Positions 29,568 through 38,469 of a DNA stretch of 64,000 nt are shown in pieces. The notes below the pieces were generated by a model, which ran no database searches, had not been told where the DNA came from, and saw only the letters and a list, made by a program, of their open reading frames with translations. The position numbers and the translations under genes were made by a program. Each line of letters starts with the position of its first letter. Positions within the stretch are counted from its first letter, which is position 1. Source of the stretch: Pyrinomonadaceae bacterium (lineage in GTDB: Bacteria > Acidobacteriota > Blastocatellia > Pyrinomonadales > Pyrinomonadaceae); assembly GCA_030448055.1 (NCBI GenBank), contig JAUJNR010000002.1:1049352-1113351 (forward strand), written 5' to 3'.

Positions 29568-29668
29568 TTTCTCTAAACGTCAAAATAAAGAAATTTTCCA
29601 TACATTAAAAAGAACACCCCTCAATAAAGGATAGTGTTTTTCGCTTAGGGGTTATGCTGGAGATATTG

Positions 29669-29776
29669 GCAGATTAGTAATCTGCAAGGAATTTGCCGAC
29701 TCAAGCGGTGGCTTGAAATTGCGCCACTGGTTCGGGCTTTTCGAAAGCCGTAAGCGTTGAACCTTACAGCTTTTTT
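29669..29776. other. Cluster of four palindromes/hairpins (candidate EBP sites or plus-strand structured RNA with terminator)
   Basis: GCAGATTAGTAATCTGC (29669-29685), TCAAGC-GGTG-GCTTGA (29701-29716), GGCTTT-TCG-AAAGCC (29735-29749), GTAAG-CGTTGAAC-CTTAC then AGCTTTTTTATT (29750-29776). Confidence 0.6.
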
Positions 29777-29953
29777 ATTGTTCAAAACCATTCCAAAACA
29801 CCTAATGATTATGAAAAAACTGTTATCCTTCGTTTATAAACATTAATGAATGCCAGAGAAGGCTTTTTTGCAAGCGGTAGTATTCGACGGTAATATGAGA
29901 TGTTTGAGATGGTCTAATTATTCAGCACAGAAAACTCTCTGTAAAATGAGAGG

Positions 29954-30166
29954 ATGAAAAAATACGACGATGAATTCAAACAAAACGCCGTTAAGAAAAT
30001 TCTTGATGGTCAATCAGCCGCTTCGGTCGCCAGAGAATTGGGCGTCGGCGAAGGATTATTACATAAGTGGAAACGAGCGCGGCTGGCAACGGCTTCTGAT
30101 GCCGAGCGCGAAGTGATCGAGTTGCGGAAGAAGCTGCGCGAAGTGGAAATGGAGCGTGACATCTAA
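29954..30166 (+). CDS. IS3-family transposase OrfA
   Basis: KKYDDEFKQNAVKKILDGQSAASVARELGVGEGLLHKWKRA. Confidence 0.9.
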   Translation: MKKYDDEFKQNAVKKILDGQSAASVARELGVGEGLLHKWKRARLATASDAEREVIELRKKLREVEMERDI

Positions 30167-31088
30167 AAAAGGCGGCACTTATCTTCGGCAGGGGAAGTTA
30201 GAGCGATATAAGTTTATTGAAAAACAGAAAGCAGATTATCCGTTGCCGACTCTATGCCGGACGATGAAGGTGTCTTTGTCCGCCTTTTACGCTTTTAGAC
30301 GCGGCGCGAGTTATCGAAAAACGGCGCGGCGGGCTGAGTTGGACGAGCGCGTGCGAGAATGCTTTTACTTTCACCGGCGGCGTTACGGCACGCGCCGCAT
30401 TGCGGTTGAGCTGAAAACGGGACGTGCGGCGATTCGTGCGGCGATGCGGCGCGAGAATCTGAAGGCAATCGGTCCGCGCCGGTTTAAGCCAAGAACGACC
30501 GACTCGGAGCACGATTCGCGCATCAGCCCGAATCTGTTGAAGGAAGCCGTCAATGAGCCGAGCCGAGTTCGAGAGGTGATAGTCGGCGACATCACCTATA
30601 TTCGCCTTCGAAACGGGAGTTTTTGTTATCTGGCAATATTTCAAGACAAGTTCACCAGAAGGATCCTCGGGTGGGCGGTCTCGATGAGAATGACGGTGCA
30701 GCTTGTGCTGGATGCTTTTCAGATGGCGCGCCGACGCGCCTCTTTCAAACGCGGAGCGATCATTCACACTGACCGCGGCAGCCAATACGCGGCAGTGGAA
30801 TTCCGACGTTTGCTGTATATTTACGGATTTCGGCAATCGATGTCTGCAAGAGGCAATTGCTACGACAACGCCCAGGCGGAAAGCTTCTTTTCCAGATTCA
30901 AGGCGGAATTGGTTGAGGGCGGGATTTTTGAATCGATTGAAGAAGCCCGCCTCGAAATTTTTAGTTATATTGACGGTTACTATAATCGAATCAGAAGGCA
31001 TTCGGCATTAGGCTACAAAAGCCCGCTCGAATTTGAAAAGGACTTGAAAATTAAACAAACAAGGAGGAGAGACAGTTTTTTGTGCTGA
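30156..31088 (+). CDS. IS3-family transposase OrfB
   Basis: HTH_21 and rve core (VGDITYIRLRNGSFCYLAIFQDKFTRRILGW, IIHTDRGSQYAA, YDNAQAESFFSRFKAEL); GTG start overlapping OrfA stop. Confidence 0.92.
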   Translation: MTSKKGGTYLRQGKLERYKFIEKQKADYPLPTLCRTMKVSLSAFYAFRRGASYRKTARRAELDERVRECFYFHRRRYGTRRIAVELKTGRAAIRAAMRRENLKAIGPRRFKPRTTDSEHDSRISPNLLKEAVNEPSRVREVIVGDITYIRLRNGSFCYLAIFQDKFTRRILGWAVSMRMTVQLVLDAFQMARRRASFKRGAIIHTDRGSQYAAVEFRRLLYIYGFRQSMSARGNCYDNAQAESFFSRFKAELVEGGIFESIEEARLEIFSYIDGYYNRIRRHSALGYKSPLEFEKDLKIKQTRRRDSFLC

Positions 31089-31169
31089 AAAACTTGACCG
31101 TCTCAGTTTCAGGTTCCAATTTTAGTTTCAAACTCTGTTCTGTATTCTAGTTTTATTTATCCTGTTTTT

Positions 31170-33254
31170 ATGACCTTACAAAGTAAGATGACGGTTCTGG
31201 TTATTAATGATGAACCTGACGCTTTAGATCTGATGACATTTATTCTAAGTCGAGCTGGTTACAATGTATTGACAGCCCATAACGGTAATACCGGTTTAGA
31301 AATAGCAAAACACGTGACTCCCGAATTGATAATTAGTGATGTCATGATGCCAAACATTAACGGGATCGAGCTTTGTCGTTTACTTCGTGCGGATATTGCA
31401 TTAAAAACAACCCCCATTATTCTCGTTAGCGCAGTTCATAAAGATAGTGAAACTGTGATCGAAGGATTAGAAGCCGGAGCCGATGATTATATCGAAGTTC
31501 CTTACGAATCGGAGCGTCTTGTTGCGAAGGTTGCCCGCTTGCTCGAACGCAAAATGTCCGAGCAGTTATTACGGGAATCTAGGGAGGAAGTTACTAATAT
31601 TCTGGAAAGTATTACTGATGCCTTTTACGCTTTAGATACAGATTGGAATTTTACTTATGTAAATCAGGCAGCCGAGCATTTGCTGAATCGCTCGCAGAAA
31701 GAATTGCTCGGAAGAAACGTATGGAATGAGTATCCGGCAGCCGTTAATGCAACTTTTTACCTAATGTACCATCAGGCAATGAATGAAAAGGTCGCTGTAG
31801 AATTCATCGAGTCTTACCCTGCTCCGCTAAACAAATGGTATGAATTTCGAGTTTATCCTGCCAAGAATGGTATTTCGGTTTATTTCCGTGATGTTACACA
31901 GCGAGTGCAAACTGAAAAACAATTGCAGTATGACGCTTTTCATGATGCTTTAACAGGCTTGGCTAATCGAGCTTTTTTTAACGAATACTTGCAAAAAACC
32001 ATTGAACGAACAAAGCGCAATGGCAGTGATTTGTTTGCCGTTTTGTTTCTTGATTTTGACCGTTTCAAATTGATCAATGATTCTTTAGGGCACGCCGAAG
32101 GTGACAACCTGCTTAAGCAAATTGCACGTCGGCTTGAATCTACTTTGCGTTCCGGGGATCTGTTCGCGCGTTTAGGCGGAGATGAATTTACGATATTAGT
32201 AAACAATCTCCGGGATCCGTCTGTAGTTTCGCTGATTGCCGATCACATTCAAACAAGACTGGAAATTCCTTTTGAAATCAGCGGCAATAAAATCTTTATC
32301 TCAGCCAGTATAGGCATTGCGCTCAGCACAACCAATTATGAAATAGCTGAAGATATGCTGCGAGATGCCGATATTGCTATGTATCAAGCCAAAGCCAAAG
32401 GTAAGGCACAGTATCAAGTTTTTGATCAGACGATGCGTGAACAAGCGTTAACACAAATGCGAATCGAAACCGAAATTCGTGATGCAGTCGAACGCGAAGA
32501 GTTTCTCGTTTATTACCAGCCGATAATGAACTTGGAAACGGATAGTTTGATTGGATTTGAAGCCTTGGTACGTTGGAAACACAAAACGCACGGAATACTT
32601 CTACCGTTTCAGTTTATCGGAGCAGCAGAAGACAGCGGTTTGATTTTGCCCCTTGGAAAATGGGTTTTGCACGAAAGCTGTCAGCAAATGCAGGATTGGC
32701 AGAAAAGAAATCCAACGGCTTCGAATCTGAGTGTAAGCGTAAATTTGTCGAGCAAACAATTTCTGCAATCGGACTTAGCAGAACAAATTTCGGAAATACT
32801 TAAAGAAACAGGACTTAATCCACATTGCCTAAAACTAGAAATAACAGAAAGTCATATTATGGAAAACATAGTGATGACAACACAGACAATAACTAAACTG
32901 CGTGCATTAGGTATTGAATTAAGCATTGACGATTTCGGTACGGGGTATTCTTCTTTGAGTTACTTGCACAGCCTGCCCGTTAGTTATTTGAAAATTGACC
33001 GTTCTTTTATCACTCGAATGATAGACGGCGAGGGAAAATCCGAGATTGTTCATACGATTATAAAATTAGCGCAAAATCTGAAAATGAAAGTCATAGCTGA
33101 AGGAATCGAAACGAGTGAGCAACTAATCAAGTTGAAAATGTTAAATTGCGAGTATGGACAAGGTTATATTTTTGCCAAACCAATGGAGGCCAAAGCAGCG
33201 GAAACATTCATAGCTAAAAGTCTGGAAAGCTCAACCTATTGTGCAACTGAATAG
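31170..33254 (+). CDS. REC-PAS-GGDEF-EAL cyclic-di-GMP signalling protein
   Basis: REC (SDVMMPNINGIELC), PAS, ARLGGDEFTIL, GFEALVRWKH; GGDEF and EAL motifs both look intact. Confidence 0.93.
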   Translation: MTLQSKMTVLVINDEPDALDLMTFILSRAGYNVLTAHNGNTGLEIAKHVTPELIISDVMMPNINGIELCRLLRADIALKTTPIILVSAVHKDSETVIEGLEAGADDYIEVPYESERLVAKVARLLERKMSEQLLRESREEVTNILESITDAFYALDTDWNFTYVNQAAEHLLNRSQKELLGRNVWNEYPAAVNATFYLMYHQAMNEKVAVEFIESYPAPLNKWYEFRVYPAKNGISVYFRDVTQRVQTEKQLQYDAFHDALTGLANRAFFNEYLQKTIERTKRNGSDLFAVLFLDFDRFKLINDSLGHAEGDNLLKQIARRLESTLRSGDLFARLGGDEFTILVNNLRDPSVVSLIADHIQTRLEIPFEISGNKIFISASIGIALSTTNYEIAEDMLRDADIAMYQAKAKGKAQYQVFDQTMREQALTQMRIETEIRDAVEREEFLVYYQPIMNLETDSLIGFEALVRWKHKTHGILLPFQFIGAAEDSGLILPLGKWVLHESCQQMQDWQKRNPTASNLSVSVNLSSKQFLQSDLAEQISEILKETGLNPHCLKLEITESHIMENIVMTTQTITKLRALGIELSIDDFGTGYSSLSYLHSLPVSYLKIDRSFITRMIDGEGKSEIVHTIIKLAQNLKMKVIAEGIETSEQLIKLKMLNCEYGQGYIFAKPMEAKAAETFIAKSLESSTYCATE

Positions 33255-33495
33255 TCATCAATGCCAAGCTCAATATGTAAGGCGGGAACTTTTCCAATTT
33301 GAAGAAATGCTGATGATGTTAAACAACGAAAATAAAAGCAAATTTTGAAATGTAAAATAAGGCAAATCGCTTGGTTGACACAGAATAATTCTGTTGTAGA
33401 AAACCACAGACAACAGATGCACCTAGAAGCAGAAGTGAAATTAGAAAAAGTGCAATTAAAGTGAACCCCTTTGTCGAGACAGAAAACTCACTTTT

Positions 33496-34419
33496 TTAAG
33501 GTGTCATTTGGTTATCTAAAATTGCCGGTTTTGCTCCTTTATTTTCTTCTGTTTTTCGTCCTTTTTGATACGCCTCAAATGGTGTCTGATAGTTCAGTGA
33601 TTGATGTGGTCTTTGATAATTGTAAAATTCAAAATACTGCCGCAAACTTTCCTCCGCTTCCCAGACATCCGCGTATTCCTTCAAATATACTTCTTCCTGT
33701 TTGACTGAACGCCATAATCTTTCAACGAAAATGTTGTTGAAACAGCGTCCGCGTCCGTCCATACTGATCCGAATTTTGTTCTCCTGCAAAACCTTCAGCC
33801 ATTCGACCGAAGTAAACTGACTCCCTTGATCGGAATTGAAGATTTCCGGTTTGCTTTTCGCGAGCGCTCGTTTCAAGGCTTCGACAAACGGGCTCGACTC
33901 GAGCGAGTTTGAGACTTCCATTTCGATCACAAAGCGCGAATGCCAATCCATAATCACGAGCAGATAAACAAATCCGCTGCCCAATCTGAGATAGGTAATA
34001 TCACACGCCCAGACCTGATCGGAATATTCGACCGCCACGCCTCTAAGTAAATACGGGTAAGTCAAATGATCCTTCCCCGGCTTCGATAAATTAGGCTTTG
34101 GGTAAATGGCTTCTAGTCCAAGCTTTCTCATCAAGCGCCTGACTCGTTTGTGATTGACCCGAAAACCCGATTTCTGCAAGTAAACCGTCATGCGCCGGTA
34201 GCCGTAAAACGGCGTCAGCGTATATTGCTCATCGATCAGCCGCATCAGATTCCCATCTTCAACACTCTCGGTTCTTGAGCGATAGTAAAGACCTGTCCGA
34301 TTGAGTCCTAACAACTCGCATTGCCTTGCTACCGAGATCTTTTCATTCTCCGGCTCGACCAACTCGCGGCGCACTCTAACTGATAAGGGAAGATTTTTTT
34401 TTGAGCCAATCAAGCTCAA
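33496..34419 (-). CDS. IS3 transposase OrfB (copy 2)
   Basis: Identical to 9424-10347. Confidence 0.92.
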   Translation of the reverse strand: MSLIGSKKNLPLSVRVRRELVEPENEKISVARQCELLGLNRTGLYYRSRTESVEDGNLMRLIDEQYTLTPFYGYRRMTVYLQKSGFRVNHKRVRRLMRKLGLEAIYPKPNLSKPGKDHLTYPYLLRGVAVEYSDQVWACDITYLRLGSGFVYLLVIMDWHSRFVIEMEVSNSLESSPFVEALKRALAKSKPEIFNSDQGSQFTSVEWLKVLQENKIRISMDGRGRCFNNIFVERLWRSVKQEEVYLKEYADVWEAEESLRQYFEFYNYQRPHQSLNYQTPFEAYQKGRKTEENKGAKPAILDNQMTP

Positions 34420-34678
34420 CTTTCAGCTGCCCGATTTGTTGATACAATTGATTGGTCAATTCCTCGCCTGCTTCTGCTGACGGCTGTTTGGAATTATCAA
34501 AAATCTGTGGCAAGTTTTCGAGAAACTGTTTCTTCCACTTGGAAATCTGATTCGGATGAACTCCGAATTGTTTGGAAATCTGGTTGATCGTTAACTTGCC
34601 CCGAACGGCTTCCAAAGCAACTTTGGCTTTGAATTCCGGTTTATAAACATTGCGTTTTTTGGTGGCTGCCATGGTCAT
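34376..34678 (-). CDS. IS3 transposase OrfA (copy 2)
   Basis: Identical to 10304-10606. Confidence 0.92.
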   Translation of the reverse strand: MTMAATKKRNVYKPEFKAKVALEAVRGKLTINQISKQFGVHPNQISKWKKQFLENLPQIFDNSKQPSAEAGEELTNQLYQQIGQLKVELDWLKKKSSLIS

Positions 34679-35212
34679 TTTTCAATGGCAATTTTATCAT
34701 CATTTTCCACCTTAACTAACTGTCCGAATTATGGGGTTCATTATACTTTCTGGCTCAATTAAAATTCTTAGGAGAAATTTAATTAGCAAAGATATACCAC
34801 GAATAATAAAACAAAAACAGCCGCGAGCGGAAGCCGGAGCTTTCGGGCTGTGTGAGACCAACATTCGGCTGCGTCCTGACGCTGCACTGCAGCGAGCGTT
34901 CGGTCGCATCCACTTGCGCCGAACAGTCAACTGTTCAAGAATCTTGTCGCCGAAGATGAGCAGTGTTATACTGCAGGCCTCGTAAAAACTGCACGCTTTT
35001 TCCATGAAAAAGTAAATCAATTTTTCAGTCGCTGTTTGATAGTCTTTGACTAATCACCAAGCCCGAGCACTTTCGTTTGTCAAAAAGGATTGTCAAATCA
35101 GCAACAGAAATAGCAGAGAGGCTCGGTATGGTTCAGTCGCAACCAAGGCGGCAATAACAGCTACAGTCCGATCACGGACATTACAGACAAACTTAAAAAG
35201 GAGTATCAGGTC

Positions 35213-37270
35213 ATGAAAACAAACTTTTTACAGATAAGTGCCAAAACAACCACGATGCATCTTCAACTACCATTGATGCTGGCCTTGCTACCGTTTTTCC
35301 TTTCGATTTCAATCAACCCTTTCTTCATACGTGCAGAAGTGGCCGACAAGGAGTCAGCTAACGCGACTTTTCCCCGAACAAACTCGGTCGTTATCGCTTC
35401 ATCGAGTGCCGTAAGCAAGACATTTGACAAAGCAACTAATGGCGATAGTAATACTCGATGGTCAACCGGTGTATCACAGAGCCCAAGTTTATATTTTCAG
35501 GTTGACAATACTCCGGGTTGGCGCCAGATTACGAGTCCAGGTCCTGTCGCCAGAGGGCTCCACACTGCTGTCTTTGATGCTAATCGCAGGCAAGCTATCA
35601 TTTTCGGTGGTGTCCAAGCGGGTTTCCAGCCGCTCGGAGATTTGTGGTCGTTTTCCTTGAACAGTGAGACGTGGCAACCAATCTTCGTCAATGGCGATCA
35701 GCCAAGACCGCTCTGGGCTTCTGCCGCAATTTCTGACCAACCGCGTGACCGGATGGTTCTGTTCTTTGGGTTTGATCAGTATGTAACCGAGCGAGGCAGT
35801 CCAGAAGTTTGGGCGCTGAGCTATGAGACTAGGCAATGGTCACGCCTTGCTTCTGGTCCCACAGGGCGCTTTGACGCCGCTGTCGCGACAGACGGCACAC
35901 GGGCATGGATCCACGGCGGCTTTACAATGTTTCCCCTAACTCCTGACAACACATTGGGAGATTTGTGGGAATTTGATCTTGAAGCCAACACCTGGCGGCA
36001 ACTGCCAAATAACGGGGCTGCACCGCCCCCCACAACGAACGCAAATCTTGCCTATTATCAAGGCGCACTGTATCTGGTCGGCGGACACAATGCAACAACT
36101 ATCACCCCAGGCACATGGCGGTATGATTTGGCTGGCAGACAGTGGGAGCAGCTTTCTCCCGCAGGGGCTCCCGCTGTCTGGGCTCATCACGCACGGGCAG
36201 TTGACGACAGCTGTGGTACCCTTTTATTAATGGGCGGAGACAACGACGATAAACGTGACGTTCCTTATCTAGAAGCACTGCAGATGAATTCTAATCCGCG
36301 GTATGTGCGGCTTCCCGGTGAAATTCCTGATGTATCACGACACCACAGCGCAGCAGCATTAGATCCATCCACTCGGCAGCTGATAGTTTTCGGAGGATGG
36401 CGCGGAGCATCTGAATATTTGGGTGACACCTGGATTTATACATTGGGCTCATGTCCGACTGTTACTCGTAGCTTATTCGATTTCGACGGCGACGGCAAAG
36501 CCGACGTTTCTGTCTTTCGACCTGAGAACGGCACCTGGTATCTGAATCAATCGGCGAGCGGATTCGCCGGAGTTCAGTTCGGCATCAATACGGACAAAAT
36601 CGTTCCGGCTGATTACGACGGCGACGGCAAAACCGATGTCGCCGTTTTCCGCAACGGAATCTGGTATATCCAAAGAAGCCAACTCGGATTCGTCGGCGTT
36701 ACCTTTGGAGATGCTAACGACATTCCTGTTCCCGCCGATTATGACGGCGACGGTAAAGCCGATGTAGCTGTATTCCGCCCTTCAAACGGAGTTTGGTATT
36801 TGCAGAGAAGCAGTCTTGGATTTACCGGCATTGCTTTCGGACAAGCGGGCGATAAACCCGTCGCTGCTGCTGATTATGACGGCGACGGTAAAGCCGATAT
36901 AGCAGTCTACAGAAACGGAACGTGGTATATCCAGAGAAGCCAACTTGGATTTACAGGTATTGCATTTGGCGAAAGCACAGACAAGCCGGTTCCGGCGGAT
37001 TACGACGGTGATGGAAAGGCAGATGTTGCTGTTTTCAGACCATCAAATGGCACGTGGTATCTGCAGAGAAGTCAACTTGGATTTACGGGTATAGCCTTTG
37101 GATTGGGAACTGATTTGCCGGTTCCGGCAGATTATGATGGCGACGGAAAGGCGGATGTAGCCGTGTTCCGTAATGGAACTTGGTATCTGCAGAGAAGCCA
37201 AGCCGGATTCACGGGTATTACTTTCGGTGCGGCGACAGACAAGCCTGCTCCGAATGCTTTCATTCCTTAA
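35213..37270 (+). CDS. Secreted kelch-repeat plus FG-GAP/VCBS-repeat protein
   Basis: Kelch-type GGVQ/GGFT/GGHN/GGDN blocks followed by repeats of DYDGDGKADVAVFRPSNGTWYLQRSQLGFTGIAFG. Confidence 0.88.
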   Translation: MKTNFLQISAKTTTMHLQLPLMLALLPFFLSISINPFFIRAEVADKESANATFPRTNSVVIASSSAVSKTFDKATNGDSNTRWSTGVSQSPSLYFQVDNTPGWRQITSPGPVARGLHTAVFDANRRQAIIFGGVQAGFQPLGDLWSFSLNSETWQPIFVNGDQPRPLWASAAISDQPRDRMVLFFGFDQYVTERGSPEVWALSYETRQWSRLASGPTGRFDAAVATDGTRAWIHGGFTMFPLTPDNTLGDLWEFDLEANTWRQLPNNGAAPPPTTNANLAYYQGALYLVGGHNATTITPGTWRYDLAGRQWEQLSPAGAPAVWAHHARAVDDSCGTLLLMGGDNDDKRDVPYLEALQMNSNPRYVRLPGEIPDVSRHHSAAALDPSTRQLIVFGGWRGASEYLGDTWIYTLGSCPTVTRSLFDFDGDGKADVSVFRPENGTWYLNQSASGFAGVQFGINTDKIVPADYDGDGKTDVAVFRNGIWYIQRSQLGFVGVTFGDANDIPVPADYDGDGKADVAVFRPSNGVWYLQRSSLGFTGIAFGQAGDKPVAAADYDGDGKADIAVYRNGTWYIQRSQLGFTGIAFGESTDKPVPADYDGDGKADVAVFRPSNGTWYLQRSQLGFTGIAFGLGTDLPVPADYDGDGKADVAVFRNGTWYLQRSQAGFTGITFGAATDKPAPNAFIP

Positions 37271-37293
37271 AACAATTCAGCAAAGAAATTAGA

Positions 37294-37331
37294 AGAGCCG
37301 TGAGCGTCAAAACTCGCGGCTTTTTTTTCTA
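37294..37331 (+). terminator. Rho-independent terminator after the FG-GAP gene
   Basis: GCCGTGAG-CGTCAAAA-CTCGCGGC followed by TTTTTTTT. Confidence 0.8.
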
Positions 37332-37607
37332 ATTCATTACTCAAATACTACCAATACGAATCGTACGGATCATCATCTTCTTCCTCATCGTCAAACCCGT
37401 ATTTTTCGCGCATTTTTTCGGCGGCAATCTCTTTTTGCACTTGATAACTCATTTGCTCTTCGAGCGTCATAGCGCGTCCAACCGGCGGTTTATATTCGGG
37501 AGCAATTAGTTCATTAAATTCCTCAACCATTGTTTTCTCGGTCGCTGCCGGAAATGCGTAATCAACGGCATACATTCTGAAAGCGTCACAACAATCGCTC
37601 TGGTATT

Positions 37608-38093
37608 TCATCGGGATCGATCGCGATAAACCGGTGGTGCCAAGTTTTTCTTGCGTCCATCTTTGCGAGATGACGGATTTTTCGTTTTCGTTAAATAAAT
37701 TCCCCGATCGGGATCGGTGTAGAAGATATAAAATTCGTCGTTGTGGAAACGGATGGACGGCGCCCGAACACCGTTGCCGTGCTTCGGTCGGTCGAATGCG
37801 TCGAACGGTTTTTGTTTGGCGAAAACGTGATTGACGATTGTCCAGTTGACCAAATCCTTCGAGTGCAGAATCGGCAAACCAGGCGCGGCATTAAAGCTCG
37901 AAGCCGTCATATAAAAATCGTCGCCGACGCGAATCGCGTCCGGATCAGAATAATCGGCGTGCAGAATCGGATTTTTGTATGTGCCGTCGCCATGGTCGGC
38001 GACCCAAACTTTGGAAACTTGCGCCGAATATTTAATAGTGAAGAAGGCAATAATTAATGAGGTTGTGTGCAAAAAAAGCGCATTTGTTTTCAT
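37608..38093 (-). pseudogene. Truncated GH43-family glycoside hydrolase (N-terminal part only)
   Basis: NPILHADYSDPDAIRVGDDFYMTASSFNAAPGLPILHSKDLVNWTIVNH..KHGNGVRAPSIRFHNDEFYIFYTDPDRGIYLTKTKNP, then non-homologous SSRKDGRKKNLAPPVYRDRSR*. Confidence 0.8.
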
Positions 38094-38120
38094 AAGTCAA
38101 ACTTTGAATACTCAAGATGT

Positions 38121-38152
38121 TTGGATTACCAATAAGAAAAAATGGTTTTACC
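38121..38152. promoter_or_regulatory. Candidate GntR/FadR-type operator cluster
   Basis: TTGGATTACCAA (38121-38132) and TGGTTTTACC = rc GGTAAAACCA (38143-38152). Confidence 0.45.
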
Positions 38153-38297
38153 GTTATACCATAAAATCATTATTGGTAAAATATAATTTATCGCTATACC
38201 TTACGAACAACAAATTCATTGCCTATTTTCGGCTGTTTCCGAAAAAAAATTGAAAATTTCTTGTTTTGATTTGACAAATTGAATACAAACTACATAA

Positions 38298-38312
38298 ATT
38301 GGTAATACCAAT
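38298..38312. promoter_or_regulatory. Candidate operator palindrome ATTGGTA-A-TACCAAT
   Basis: Perfect 7-1-7 palindrome upstream of the TonB receptor gene. Confidence 0.55.
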
Positions 38313-38469
38313 AAACAATTTGGCAATTCAAAACGCACTTTAAAGCAAGCTTTTGAAAATTTGAACGTTCGCGAATCCTAGTTGCCATCACCGGATTTAA
38401 AGCTGTGATGAGATGATTGGTTGTAACTGTCGGACGGTCGTTTTTAAAAGCATTCCAAAAGAGAAAAAA

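Larger units (their letters stand above)
29905..31105 (+). mobile_element. IS3-family insertion sequence with 3-bp TSD GTT
   Basis: IRs TGAGATGGTCTAATTATTCAGCACAGAAAACT / rc TGAGACGGTCAAGTTTTTCAGCACAAAAAACT; GTT on both sides. Confidence 0.92.
33457..34745 (-). mobile_element. IS3-family insertion sequence, copy 2 (same as 9385-10673)
   Basis: ORFs have identical translations and a constant offset of 24,072 bp. Confidence 0.92.

Noticed and set aside
29720-29760. GGTTCG-containing stem-loop as a tRNA T-arm
   Set aside because: No acceptor, D or anticodon arms can be built around it.
30153-30170. Programmed -1 frameshift for the IS at 29905-31105
   Set aside because: The OrfA stop (TAA) precedes the A6 run in frame 0; the GTG start overlap (GTGACATCTAA) makes translational coupling more likely, or a base has been lost.
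36480-37265. Regular tandem repeats that could suggest a CRISPR-like or minisatellite array
   Set aside because: The repeats are in-frame coding units (DYDGDGKADVAVFR..) of an FG-GAP/VCBS protein.
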